From: Rhizobium sp. R711
Lineage (GTDB): Bacteria; Pseudomonadota; Alphaproteobacteria; Rhizobiales; Rhizobiaceae
Reading direction: 5' to 3'
Length of the DNA stretch: 64,000 nucleotides
NCBI RefSeq assembly: GCF_002211365.1
Contig: NZ_LOKZ01000035.1
Location: 62,001-126,000, forward strand
Shown: positions 53,663 to 62,121 of the stretch, one piece after another
How the letters are laid out: every line of letters starts with the position of its first letter
Position numbering within the stretch: position 1 is the first letter of the stretch
Notes under the pieces: model-generated
What the model was told of the DNA's origin: nothing
Seen by the model: only the letters and a program-made list of their open reading frames with translations
Database searches by the model: none
Position numbers and translations under genes: made by a program

Positions 53663-53755
53663 TATCTTGTCTTTTCCGTCTTTGCGCGAAGGCCATGTCA
53701 GGCCACGATCATGCCCTGCTCATAGCAGTTTTTACGCAAAGGCAAATGGCGGATG

Positions 53756-54307
53756 TCAGAACTTTACCGTCGGGACGGCGCGATCCGCCTCGTTGGTGAT
53801 TTCGAAATACTCACGCTTCTGGAAGCCGAACTGGCCAGCAACGAGATTGGACGGGAAGCTCTCGACCTTGACGTTCAGATCACGCGCGGCGCCGTTATAG
53901 TAGCGGCGGGCCATCTGGATTTCGCTTTCCATGGTCTCGAGTGAGGTCTGCAGCTCGCGGAAATTCTCGTTCGCCTTCAGGTCGGGATAGGCTTCGGCGA
54001 GCGCCAGCACACGCCCCAGTGCCTGCCCGAGCAGGCCTTCCGCCTGGGCGCGGCTCGCAACATCGCCCGTCGGAACGGATTGCGCCTTGTTTCGGAGGGC
54101 AACGACCTCTTCGAGCGTCGTCTTCTCGTGCGCGGCATAACCTTTGACCGTCTCGATCAGGTTGGGGATCAGGTCGGCGCGGCGCTTCAGCTGCACGTCA
54201 ATGCCGGACCAGGCTTCCTCGGCCATCTGCCGCGCGCGAACGAGGCCGTTGTAGATAAAGACGGCATAGAGCGCGATGAGGACGATAAGGCCAAGAATAA
54301 CATACAT
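53756..54307 (-). CDS. lemA: LemA family protein
   Basis: This 183-residue membrane-anchored protein has one N-terminal TM helix (VILGLIVLIALYAVFIY), then a four-helix region with the LemA marks YNGLVRARQMAEEAWSGIDV, RRADLIPNLIETVKGYAAHE and ENFRELQTSLETMESEIQMA. GGGGGA lies 8 bp before the ATG. LemA is usually paired with a DUF2207 protein, found here two genes on after aroA. The function of the pair is not established. Confidence 0.94.
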   Translation of the reverse strand: MYVILGLIVLIALYAVFIYNGLVRARQMAEEAWSGIDVQLKRRADLIPNLIETVKGYAAHEKTTLEEVVALRNKAQSVPTGDVASRAQAEGLLGQALGRVLALAEAYPDLKANENFRELQTSLETMESEIQMARRYYNGAARDLNVKVESFPSNLVAGQFGFQKREYFEITNEADRAVPTVKF

Positions 54308-54401
54308 TCGCGAATCCCCCGCAACGACCGAAAATATGTCGGGAGACTATGCGGGTTACCGCAGATTGTCATCCCGCATTATCGTGGCGGACTGCCGCTC
54401 C

Positions 54402-55361
54402 TCAAGCGGCAGTTTTTGCTAGGTTCACCCCACCGGCATCCGTCAACAGGAAGGCCTCGCCGCAGGCCTTGGCTAGCGTCCGCACCCGCAGAATGTAGCT
54501 CTGACGTTCGGTGACCGAGATGACGCCGCGAGCATCCAACAGATTGAAGACGTGGCTCGCCTTGATGCACTGGTCGTAGGCCGGGAAGACGCACTTGTGC
54601 AGCAGCTGATTGGCATTGTCGCCCGGCGCGCCGGCAGCGAGAAGCGCCTGGCACTCCCTTTCGGCATCGATGAAGTGCCGATGCAGCATTTCCGTGTTGG
54701 CGTATTCGAAGTTGTGGCGTGAATATTCCTGCTCAGCCTGCAGGAAGACGTCGCCGTAGCTGATCTTTTCGTCGCCTTCGCGGCCGTTGAAGTTCAGGTC
54801 GTAGACGTTGTCGACGCCCTGCACGTACATCGCCAGGCGCTCCAGACCATAGGTCAACTCGCCTGAAACAGGCGAGCATTCGATGCCGCAGACCTGCTGG
54901 AAATAGGTGAACTGCGAGACTTCCATGCCGTCGCACCAGCACTCCCAGCCGAGACCCCAGGCGCCGAGCGTCGGGCTTTCCCAGTCGTCTTCGACGAAAC
55001 GGATGTCATGCAGCAACGGATCCAGGCCGATCGCGGCCAGAGAGCCGAGATAGAGCTCCTGCAGGTTCGACGGGTTCGGCTTCAGGATGACCTGGTACTG
55101 ATAATAGTGCTGCAGACGGTTCGGGTTCTCACCATAGCGGCCGTCCGACGGGCGGCGCGACGGCTGGACGTAGGCGGCCTTCCACGGCTTGGGACCGAGC
55201 GCGCGAAGCGTCGTTGCCGGGTGGAACGTACCGGCACCGACTTCCATGTCGTAAGGCTGCAGCACCGCACAACCCTTGTCCGCCCAATAGTTATGGAGCG
55301 TGAGGATGAGCGCCTGGAACGAGCGCTTCGGGTTCATGTGGTCGGGAATTGCTGCAGACAT
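54402..55361 (-). CDS. glyQ: Glycyl-tRNA synthetase alpha subunit
   Basis: This 319-residue alpha subunit carries the catalytic class II core for glycine activation. I start at ATG 55361, 7 bp after GGAAG; ATG 55337 (MNPKRSFQ) is also possible. Typical blocks are FQALILTLHNYWADKGCAVL, PATTLRALGPKPWKAAYVQP, RRPSDGRYGENPNRLQHYYQ and GIECSPVSGELTYGLERLAM. The beta subunit GlyS is at 40.9 kb on the other strand. A hairpin with a plus-strand T-run overlaps its 3' end. Confidence 0.96.
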   Translation of the reverse strand: MSAAIPDHMNPKRSFQALILTLHNYWADKGCAVLQPYDMEVGAGTFHPATTLRALGPKPWKAAYVQPSRRPSDGRYGENPNRLQHYYQYQVILKPNPSNLQELYLGSLAAIGLDPLLHDIRFVEDDWESPTLGAWGLGWECWCDGMEVSQFTYFQQVCGIECSPVSGELTYGLERLAMYVQGVDNVYDLNFNGREGDEKISYGDVFLQAEQEYSRHNFEYANTEMLHRHFIDAERECQALLAAGAPGDNANQLLHKCVFPAYDQCIKASHVFNLLDARGVISVTERQSYILRVRTLAKACGEAFLLTDAGGVNLAKTAA

Positions 55362-55439
55362 GGAACGGCTTCCGAATTCGTACAAAAAGTGCGCGGACAG
55401 GTGCCACGCCGCGCCAGACGGGTCAAGGCTTTTGCGGCC

Positions 55440-55634
55440 CTACTCGTCCTCGTCCTTCTTCAGATGATATTCGCCGGTGACCGGATCCTTGACCAGGGTG
55501 CCGATGGCGCCCGTCTGGCGCTCCTTCTCGGCACGGCGGGATCGTTCGGCCAGCCGCTGCGCATCGGCAATGAAGCGACGGTAGAGAAGCCAGGCTCCGA
55601 CCAACAGCACGATGATGATTATCAGTTGCGGCAT
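55440..55634 (-). CDS. Small single-pass membrane protein
   Basis: From ATG 55634 the protein has 64 residues: an N-terminal hydrophobic helix (QLIIIIVLLVGAWLLY), then a basic and acidic helical stretch (RRAEKERQTGAIGTL) and a C-terminal DPVTGEYHLKKDEDE. It begins 19 bp after the S49 protease stop and precedes glyQ by about 80 bp. Its place in the run suggests co-transcription with the protease. The function is unknown. Confidence 0.78.
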   Translation of the reverse strand: MPQLIIIIVLLVGAWLLYRRFIADAQRLAERSRRAEKERQTGAIGTLVKDPVTGEYHLKKDEDE

Positions 55635-55653
55635 GATGCCAGCCTTCGCTCCC

Positions 55654-56514
55654 TCAGAGCCCGTACCGGCTCCACAATGCCTTCTCCTCGGCGGCCTCGA
55701 CAAGTCCGGTCGCAAGACCGGCGCCGGCACCCTCCAGGTTGGCTGACGATATACCCGGAATACGCCTTCCGAAAAGACCGCGGGCGGGCATTACCAGGTC
55801 GAGCTTGGTTTTTGCCCCATAGCGGCGCTTCAATTCCTGCCGCATGTCGCCGAGGCCGTCGATCAGGCCCAACTCAAGGCCACGCGTGCCGGTCCAGAAA
55901 AGGCCGGAGAAGACGACATCGTCGCTCTTCAGCTTGCCCGCGCGCCGCTCGCGAACCATGGAGATAAAGACCTGATGAATCTCGAGCTGCAGGGTCTTCA
56001 GATATTCGATGTCCTTTTCCTTCTCGGGCTGGAACGGATCAAGGATCACCTTGTTCTCCCCAGCCGTGTAGACGCGGCGTTCCACGCCGATCTTCTTCAG
56101 CAGTTCCGGAAAGCCGAAGCCACCGGAGACGACGCCGATCGAGCCGACGATGGAGGTGGGATCGGCAATGATCTCGTCGCCGGCAAGCGCGATCATGTAA
56201 CCGCCGGAGGCCGCAACATCCTCGACGAAGACGAGAACTTTCTTCTGCTTTTCGCGCGCGAGTTCGCGGATGCGGGTGAAGACAAGCCGCGACTGGACGG
56301 GGGAGCCGCCGGGAGAATTGAGCGAGATGGCAACCGCCGGCGCATCCTTGAAGCTAAAGGCCTTTTCGAGGACCTGCGCCGCGGAGGCAAGATTGAGGGT
56401 CGGCCGGAATTGGCTTCCGCCGCTCATGATCGGGCCGTGCAGCCGGACGACGGGGATCACCACGCCTTCCTTGCGGAAACGCTTCGGCAGCAACCTCTTC
56501 AGAAATCCGGCCAT
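55654..56514 (-). CDS. S49 family signal-peptide-peptidase-like protease
   Basis: This 286-residue SppA/SohB-type protease has the nucleophile Ser103 in AASGGYMIALAGDE and Lys155 in AGENKVILDPF. The spacing of 52 residues equals that of the Ser-Lys pair of Bacillus SppA. NSPGGSPVQS is the oxyanion region and SIVGSIGVVSGG is also present. There is no clear N-terminal TM helix or signal, so it may be cytosolic or membrane-associated. It is first in the minus-strand run leading to glyQ, and divergent from mntH. Confidence 0.9.
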   Translation of the reverse strand: MAGFLKRLLPKRFRKEGVVIPVVRLHGPIMSGGSQFRPTLNLASAAQVLEKAFSFKDAPAVAISLNSPGGSPVQSRLVFTRIRELAREKQKKVLVFVEDVAASGGYMIALAGDEIIADPTSIVGSIGVVSGGFGFPELLKKIGVERRVYTAGENKVILDPFQPEKEKDIEYLKTLQLEIHQVFISMVRERRAGKLKSDDVVFSGLFWTGTRGLELGLIDGLGDMRQELKRRYGAKTKLDLVMPARGLFGRRIPGISSANLEGAGAGLATGLVEAAEEKALWSRYGL

Positions 56515-56620
56515 TTTCCATCCTTTGCGACAAGATCAGCGGAACGTCTTCCATGTATGCAACGCAGAGACAAACGCAATGCCTGCCGCAGAAAACATCG
56601 GGTTACAATTCTTGTTGCGA

Positions 56621-56645
56621 ATGACTTGCATTATCATTCTAATCA
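56621..56645. promoter_or_regulatory. Possible Fur/Mur-type metal operator upstream of mntH
   Basis: The AT-rich segment AATGACTTGCATTATCATTC plus TAATC lies 37-61 bp upstream of the mntH ATG. Read on the other strand it gives GAATGATAATGC, close to a Fur-box half. In rhizobia the Fur homologue Mur represses manganese importers. The match is partial. Confidence 0.35.
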
Positions 56646-56681
56646 GACATACTGGTCGCACTGATAATAGGTGGACACTGC

Positions 56682-58022
56682 ATGGACATCGTAAATCCGA
56701 ACACAAAGACCGGCTGGCGACATGAGCGCGAAGAGGCATCGCTTTCAGATGTCTACCGTTCCGTCCAGACGCACAAACAGGGGACGCGCTGGCGCCGCAT
56801 CGCCGCGTTCCTCGGGCCCGGCTATATGGTGGCCGTCGGTTATATGGACCCCGGCAACTGGGCGACCTCGCTCGCCGGCGGTTCGAAGTTCGGCTATGCG
56901 CTGTTGACCGTCGCCCTGCTGTCCAACCTGATGGCAATCGTTCTGCAATCGCTCTGTGCGCGGCTTGCGATCGCCTCCGGCCGCGACCTTGCCCAGGCTT
57001 GCCGTGACGCCTATCCGAAATACGTCTCCGTTCCGCTGTGGGCCTTTGCCGAAATAGCCATCATCGCGACCGATATTGCCGAAGTGATTGGCACAGCCAT
57101 CGGCCTCAATCTGCTGTTCGGCATTCCCCTTGAACTCGGCGTCCTCATCACGTCGCTGGACGTGTTCCTCATCCTCTACCTGCAGAAGATCGGCTTCCGG
57201 TGGGTGGAAGCCTTCGTGATCGCCCTGCTCGGCATCATTGCGGTGTGCTTTGGCGTGCAGATCTTCCTTGCCGATCCGGAATGGGGCGCTGTTATCCGGG
57301 GCTTCTTCCCGACAACCGAGATCGTTTCCAACCCCGAGATGCTCTATCTCGCGCTCGGCATTCTCGGCGCCACCGTGATGCCGCACAATCTCTATCTGCA
57401 TTCCGGCATCGTCCAGACCCGCGCCTACGGCCATTCGGTGCCGGAGAAGCGCGAGGCGCTGACCTATGCGACAATCGACTCGACCATTGCGCTCTGCTTC
57501 GCGCTCCTGATCAACGCGTCGATCCTGATCCTGGCGGCGGCGGCCTTCCACGCCAACGGCAAGACGGATGTCGTGGAATTGGGCGAAGCATCCTCGCTTC
57601 TCTCTCCCTTGCTCGGCCTTGCAATCGCCCCGACGCTTTTTGGCATCGCACTCCTCTGCTGCGGCCTGAATTCGACGGTGACTGCGACGCTTGCGGGCCA
57701 GATCGTCATGGAAGGCTTCCTGAAGATCAGGCTCCAGCCGTGGGTGCGTCGCCTGATCACCCGTGCGATCGCCATCATTCCGGCCGCCTTCGTCACCATC
57801 TGGTATGGTGACCAGGGGACGGCGGAACTGCTGATCCTGACGCAGGTCGTACTCAGCCTCCAGCTCTCCTTCGCCGTCTTCCCGCTCGTGATGTTTACGG
57901 CGAGCAAGGCGAAGATGGGCGCGCTGGTCGCCCCGCGCTGGCTGAGCGCAATCGCCTACGTGATCGCGGTCCTGATTGCCGGCCTGAACGTTAAGCTGCT
58001 GTTCGATTTTGTTACTGGCTAG
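56682..58022 (+). CDS. mntH: Nramp-family manganese/divalent metal transporter
   Basis: This 446-residue proton-coupled Mn2+ (and Fe2+) importer of the inner membrane has about eleven TM helices. The metal-binding residues are visible: DPGN at 56-59 in TM1 (GYMDPGNWATSLAGGSKFGY) and MPHN at 233-236 in TM6 (ATVMPHNLYLHSGIV). The start is ATG 56682, with AGGTGG upstream. It is divergent from the S49 protease gene, and its stop overlaps the stop of the convergent methyltransferase gene by four bases. Confidence 0.95.
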   Translation: MDIVNPNTKTGWRHEREEASLSDVYRSVQTHKQGTRWRRIAAFLGPGYMVAVGYMDPGNWATSLAGGSKFGYALLTVALLSNLMAIVLQSLCARLAIASGRDLAQACRDAYPKYVSVPLWAFAEIAIIATDIAEVIGTAIGLNLLFGIPLELGVLITSLDVFLILYLQKIGFRWVEAFVIALLGIIAVCFGVQIFLADPEWGAVIRGFFPTTEIVSNPEMLYLALGILGATVMPHNLYLHSGIVQTRAYGHSVPEKREALTYATIDSTIALCFALLINASILILAAAAFHANGKTDVVELGEASSLLSPLLGLAIAPTLFGIALLCCGLNSTVTATLAGQIVMEGFLKIRLQPWVRRLITRAIAIIPAAFVTIWYGDQGTAELLILTQVVLSLQLSFAVFPLVMFTASKAKMGALVAPRWLSAIAYVIAVLIAGLNVKLLFDFVTG

Positions 58023-58795
58023 CGCCTGGTATAAGCCGCCCGGCCATTGTTGAGATCGTCAACGAAGGGGGAGAATTTATGCGTCCCCTCCTCGTGCATG
58101 ATGAGTGGCGCGCGCAGCGAAAGCCGCGCGCGCGACCCTTTTATGGCCGTGACGAGGATGCGGACTGCGTTCTCGCCCTCACGCGGATGGATCGCGGTGA
58201 CTTCGATGCCGCCGAAACGGCGTCCGCAGGCATCGATGATTTCGGCAATCGATTCCGGCCGAGCGATCAGGGATAGTTGCCCGCCGGGGATCATGATTGA
58301 CCCGGCAGTGCGCACCCAGCGTTCGAACAGCCCATCCGTCATAGCGTGTGCTTCGGCCTTCAAGGCGTCAGGCGTCCGGCGATCGCCGGCATCGTTGAAG
58401 GGCGGGTTCATGATCACATGATGGAAGCTCTCATCGACGAGACCGGCTTCGTTTCGCGCCTTCGCCTTCAGCGTCACGTCCGCCTCGATGACTGAAACGC
58501 GGCCCGCCACATGCGCATTTTCAGGCAGGACTATGCTGCGGCGCGCATAGTCGGCCATTTCGCCGGAGCGCTCGAAGAGCACAACCTCGGCAGTCGGCAG
58601 CCGCGACGCGACGGCAAGGCCTGCCGCACCGGCGCCGGCACCGAGATCCGCCACCTTGATCGGACGATCGTCGGCAACGAGCGCCGCAAGCAACATTGCA
58701 TCCATGCCCGAGCGATGCCCCCTGCCCTTCGGCTGCACCACATGGAACAGTCCCCGGTGAAAGGCGTCGATCGTCTCGGCAACATGTCCCGTCAT
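58019..58795 (-). CDS. tRNA (adenine-N6)-methyltransferase-like SAM methyltransferase
   Basis: From ATG 58795 the protein has 258 residues. It starts 7 bp after the preceding DUF2007 stop. Class I SAM fold: motif I VADLGAGAGAAGLAVA at 48-63 and the adenine-N6 signature NPPFN at 130-134, as in TrmN6/YfiC, which modify A37 of tRNA-Val. The GRGHRSGMDAMLLA segment also matches that family. The tRNA target is inferred. A start at 58921 would extend 42 residues through the DUF2007 gene and is rejected. Confidence 0.88.
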   Translation of the reverse strand: MTGHVAETIDAFHRGLFHVVQPKGRGHRSGMDAMLLAALVADDRPIKVADLGAGAGAAGLAVASRLPTAEVVLFERSGEMADYARRSIVLPENAHVAGRVSVIEADVTLKAKARNEAGLVDESFHHVIMNPPFNDAGDRRTPDALKAEAHAMTDGLFERWVRTAGSIMIPGGQLSLIARPESIAEIIDACGRRFGGIEVTAIHPREGENAVRILVTAIKGSRARLSLRAPLIMHEEGTHKFSPFVDDLNNGRAAYTRR

Positions 58796-58802
58796 CTCAG
58801 GC

Positions 58803-59030
58803 TCACTTTTGAGCGCGCAGTTCGTCGCCGAGGCCGGCATCCACGAGAATGCGCCGCGCCTGGTCCGCTGCTTCATCATCGACGAGGAGCCGGCGCGGCA
58901 GCATGCCGAGCGACCCTTCAAGAATGCTCATGCCCTGATCGGCGATGAAGCAGTGGATCCCCGCATCCTTGAGCAGACTCTCCGCATAAGAGAGCAACAC
59001 GGGATCATTGGCGCGAATAAGTTCATGCAT
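58803..59030 (-). CDS. DUF2007 family protein
   Basis: From ATG 59030 this is a 75-residue protein with the DUF2007 pattern: MHELIRANDPVLLSYAESLL, then DAGIHCFIADQG and LPRRLLVDDEAADQARRIL. These small ferredoxin-like-fold proteins act as signalling or regulatory modules in a few cases, but the function here is unknown. It is co-transcribed with the following methyltransferase (7 bp gap). The TTG at 59069 is an alternative start with a less typical N-terminus. Confidence 0.87.
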   Translation of the reverse strand: MHELIRANDPVLLSYAESLLKDAGIHCFIADQGMSILEGSLGMLPRRLLVDDEAADQARRILVDAGLGDELRAQK

Positions 59031-59138
59031 TTGCCGGAAAATCCCTTTCAAATTTGCGCGACGCGACAATTCACCCCTTGCCGCGCCAATCGCCCCTTTC
59101 TATTGTCGAACTCAATAATTTAACAGGAGTCCGGGTCG

Positions 59139-60155
59139 TTGGGCGTGGTCATACCGCTTGAAGAAAGCAAAAACAAACTGGCATCCGTCAAGCCACTGGT
59201 CGATTTGACCAAAGCGGACATGCAACGGGTGAACCAGCTTATTCTCTCCAAGGCCGGTTCCGACGTCCAGATGATCCCCGAGGTGGCCAACCATCTCATC
59301 TCGTCCGGCGGCAAGCGTCTCCGTCCGATGCTGACTTTGGCGTCGGCCGCACTGTTCGGCTACAAGGGCGAGAACCATATCAAGCTCGCGACATCGGTCG
59401 AGTTCATGCACACCGCGACGCTGCTGCATGACGATGTGGTCGATGAGAGCGACCTTCGCCGCGGCAAGTCCACCGCCCGCATGATCTGGGGCAACCAGGC
59501 AAGCGTGCTTGTCGGCGACTTCCTGCTCGGCCAGGCGTTCCGCATGATGGTCGATGTCGGCTCGCTCGATGCGCTTGACGTTCTCTCGTCGGCGGCTTGC
59601 GTGATCGCCGAAGGCGAAGTGCTGCAGCTCTCTGTCGCCAAGAACATGGAAACGACGGAAGACGACTACCTCGCCGTTATCCGCGCGAAGACGGCGGCTC
59701 TGTTTGCCGCGGCTGCCGAAGTCGGCCCGATCGTCGCCGATGCGGGCAAATCCGGCCGCAACGCGCTGAAGTCCTATGGCATGAACCTCGGCCTTGCCTT
59801 CCAGCTCGTCGACGACGCGCTTGATTACGGCGGCAAAGCAGCCGATCTCGGCAAGAATGTCGGCGACGACTTCCGCGAGGGGAAGATCACGCTTCCGGTC
59901 ATCTTGGCCTATCGCCGCGGGACCGAGGAAGAACGCGCCTTCTGGCGGCAGGCCATCGAAGGCGGCGAAAGCAGCGACCAGCATCTCGAAAAGGCACTTG
60001 GCCTGATTACCAAGTACGGCACGCTGAACGATACCATTGCCCGCGCGGTTCACTACGGCACGATCGCACGCGATGCGCTCGCGCCCCTTCCCGACACGGC
60101 ATGGAAATCGGCTCTGATGGAAGTCATCGACTTCTGCATCGAGCGCGTCAATTAA
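59139..60155 (+). CDS. ispB: Long-chain (octaprenyl-type) diphosphate synthase
   Basis: This 338-residue trans-prenyltransferase has the first Asp-rich motif DDVVD at 98-102 (LLHDDVVDESDLRRG) and the second DDALD at 225-229 (FQLVDDALDYGG). It also has GGKRLRPMLTLASA and an EFMHTATL helix before the motif. The start is TTG at 59139, 9 bp after AGGAG. It makes the polyprenyl tail that UbiA (34.5 kb) joins to 4-hydroxybenzoate for ubiquinone. Chain length (octa- or decaprenyl) cannot be read reliably. It is divergent from the DUF2007 gene. Confidence 0.95.
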   Translation: MGVVIPLEESKNKLASVKPLVDLTKADMQRVNQLILSKAGSDVQMIPEVANHLISSGGKRLRPMLTLASAALFGYKGENHIKLATSVEFMHTATLLHDDVVDESDLRRGKSTARMIWGNQASVLVGDFLLGQAFRMMVDVGSLDALDVLSSAACVIAEGEVLQLSVAKNMETTEDDYLAVIRAKTAALFAAAAEVGPIVADAGKSGRNALKSYGMNLGLAFQLVDDALDYGGKAADLGKNVGDDFREGKITLPVILAYRRGTEEERAFWRQAIEGGESSDQHLEKALGLITKYGTLNDTIARAVHYGTIARDALAPLPDTAWKSALMEVIDFCIERVN

Positions 60156-60285
60156 TCGACGGTCACTGATCGCGGACTGATTTTATTGCAGGACCGCTTC
60201 AAAAAAGCCATCCTGTTGTGAGTCAGTCATTTCAACTGATTTGCAGTCGGACGAGGCCGACTGCCCCGACTAGAGAGGTTTTCTA

Positions 60286-62115
60286 ATGCGGCAAAAACTT
60301 GCCATCCGTCTTCTTTCGAGCGCAGCCATGGCAGCGGTCATCTCGCTGGCAGCGCTCGGCGGCGTGAATGCCGAAGAGACGGCCAAGAAGGACGATGCCG
60401 CCACAGTAATCTTCGATCCGGATAGCGTCACGAGCTTCTCCGGCGCATTTTTGGCTGCCCGGACTGCCGACGTCGATCACGATTACGAGACGGCGATTGA
60501 ACTCTACAAGAAGGCGTTACAGATCGAGCCGGGCAATCCGGAAATCCGTCAGCGCCTGATGATCTCGCTGCTTCTGAATGGCGACATTAAGGACGGCGTG
60601 AAATACGCCAACGACTTGAAGGGTGATCCGACGGTCGAGCGCATTACCACGATCGTGCGGAGCATGGATGCCATTCGTCGCGGCGAATTCAAGACGGCCG
60701 AGTCGCTCCTGAAATATACCGGACCGAACGATCTCGACCGGATGATGAACGATCTGCTCGCCGCTTGGGCTCGCGTCGGCGCCGGGCGCGGTAAGGATGC
60801 GCTGGCCATGGTCCAGAAGATGAAGGGACCGGATTGGGTCGGCATCTTCAAGTCCTATAACGCCGGCGCAATCGCCATCGTGAACGGTGACATCAGGGCC
60901 GCTCGGCAGAACCTCAACGACGCTGTGCTCGACAAGGATGGCGGTGCGACCGCTCCTGATACCTTCATGCGCGCCGTCATGGCTCTCGCCCGACTGGAAG
61001 CCTCGCAGGGCAACAAGCAGAAGGCACTCGACGCGATTTCCGTCGGCGATAACCTACTGCCGAATTACGCGCCGCTGAACGCACTGCGACAGAGCATCGA
61101 AAAAGGCGAAAAGCAGGAACAGCAGATCCAGACCGCCAAGCAGGGCGCTGCTGGCGTGCTCTTCTCCATCGGTGGCGCGCTGAACCGCGATGGCGCCGAA
61201 GATATCGTTTCGCTTTACCTGCAGACCGCCAAGACGCTGGATCCGGATAGCGCCGATACGCTCGTCATGCTCGGCGGCATTGCTGAGAAGCAGGAGCAGA
61301 TGGACCGCGCGATCGCGCTCTACAAGCAAGTGCCCGAGAACTCGCCGATGCGCCGCATCTCCGAGCTGCAGTTGGGCCTCGCTCTTGCACAGGGCGGCAA
61401 GGTTGAAGAGGCGCGCAAGCACCTTCAGAGCCTGATCGCCTCCGATCCGAAGGACATTCGCAGCTACCTCGCCTATGGCAGCGTGCTGTCGGATGCGAAG
61501 GACTATGTCGCCATGGCCGACAACTACGACAAGGCCGTCGAAGTCCTCGGTCCGCTGCCGGGCAAGGGCGCATGGACCGTCTTCTTCCAGCGCGGCATTG
61601 CCTATGAACGCCTGAAGAAATGGGACCAGGCCGAGCCGAATTTCCGCAAGGCGCTGGAGCTCAACCCCGACCAGCCACAGGTTCTCAACTACCTCGGCTA
61701 CTCCTGGATCGACATGAACCGGAACCTCGACGAGGGGCTGGCGATGATCAAGAAGGCAGTGGATCTGCGCCCGGACGATGGCTACATCATCGATTCTCTC
61801 GGCTGGGCCTATTTCCGGCTGAACCGCTTCGACGATGCGGTCGAGGAATTGGAGAAGGCCGCACAGATCAAGGCCGGAGACGCGACGATCAACGACCATC
61901 TCGGCGACGCCTACTGGCGTGTCGGACGCAAGCTTGAGGCCGTCTACCAATGGAACCGTGCGCTCGGCTCCGACCCCGAGGCATCCGAGATCCCGAAGAT
62001 CAAGGAGAAGATCGCCAACGGCTTGCCGCAGGATACCGACATCTCCAAAGCCGCTGACAAGAAGCAGCCCGATCCGGCGCCGGTCGAACCGAAGCCCACG
62101 GACAAGAAGTCCTGA
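60286..62115 (+). CDS. Exported TPR-repeat protein
   Basis: This 609-residue protein has a signal peptide (IRLLSSAAMAAVISLAALGG, then VNAEE), followed by about ten tetratricopeptide repeats, for example DYETAIELYKKALQIEPGN, WDQAEPNFRKALELNPDQP, NLDEGLAMIKKAVDLRPDD and RFDDAVEELEKAAQIKAGD. The end is Lys/Pro-rich. Such proteins scaffold other periplasmic or outer-membrane factors; the partner is unknown. It starts 130 bp after ispB and ends 6 bp before ispE, so it may lead a transcript with ispE. Confidence 0.92.
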   Translation: MRQKLAIRLLSSAAMAAVISLAALGGVNAEETAKKDDAATVIFDPDSVTSFSGAFLAARTADVDHDYETAIELYKKALQIEPGNPEIRQRLMISLLLNGDIKDGVKYANDLKGDPTVERITTIVRSMDAIRRGEFKTAESLLKYTGPNDLDRMMNDLLAAWARVGAGRGKDALAMVQKMKGPDWVGIFKSYNAGAIAIVNGDIRAARQNLNDAVLDKDGGATAPDTFMRAVMALARLEASQGNKQKALDAISVGDNLLPNYAPLNALRQSIEKGEKQEQQIQTAKQGAAGVLFSIGGALNRDGAEDIVSLYLQTAKTLDPDSADTLVMLGGIAEKQEQMDRAIALYKQVPENSPMRRISELQLGLALAQGGKVEEARKHLQSLIASDPKDIRSYLAYGSVLSDAKDYVAMADNYDKAVEVLGPLPGKGAWTVFFQRGIAYERLKKWDQAEPNFRKALELNPDQPQVLNYLGYSWIDMNRNLDEGLAMIKKAVDLRPDDGYIIDSLGWAYFRLNRFDDAVEELEKAAQIKAGDATINDHLGDAYWRVGRKLEAVYQWNRALGSDPEASEIPKIKEKIANGLPQDTDISKAADKKQPDPAPVEPKPTDKKS

Positions 62116-62121
62116 TAGGCG

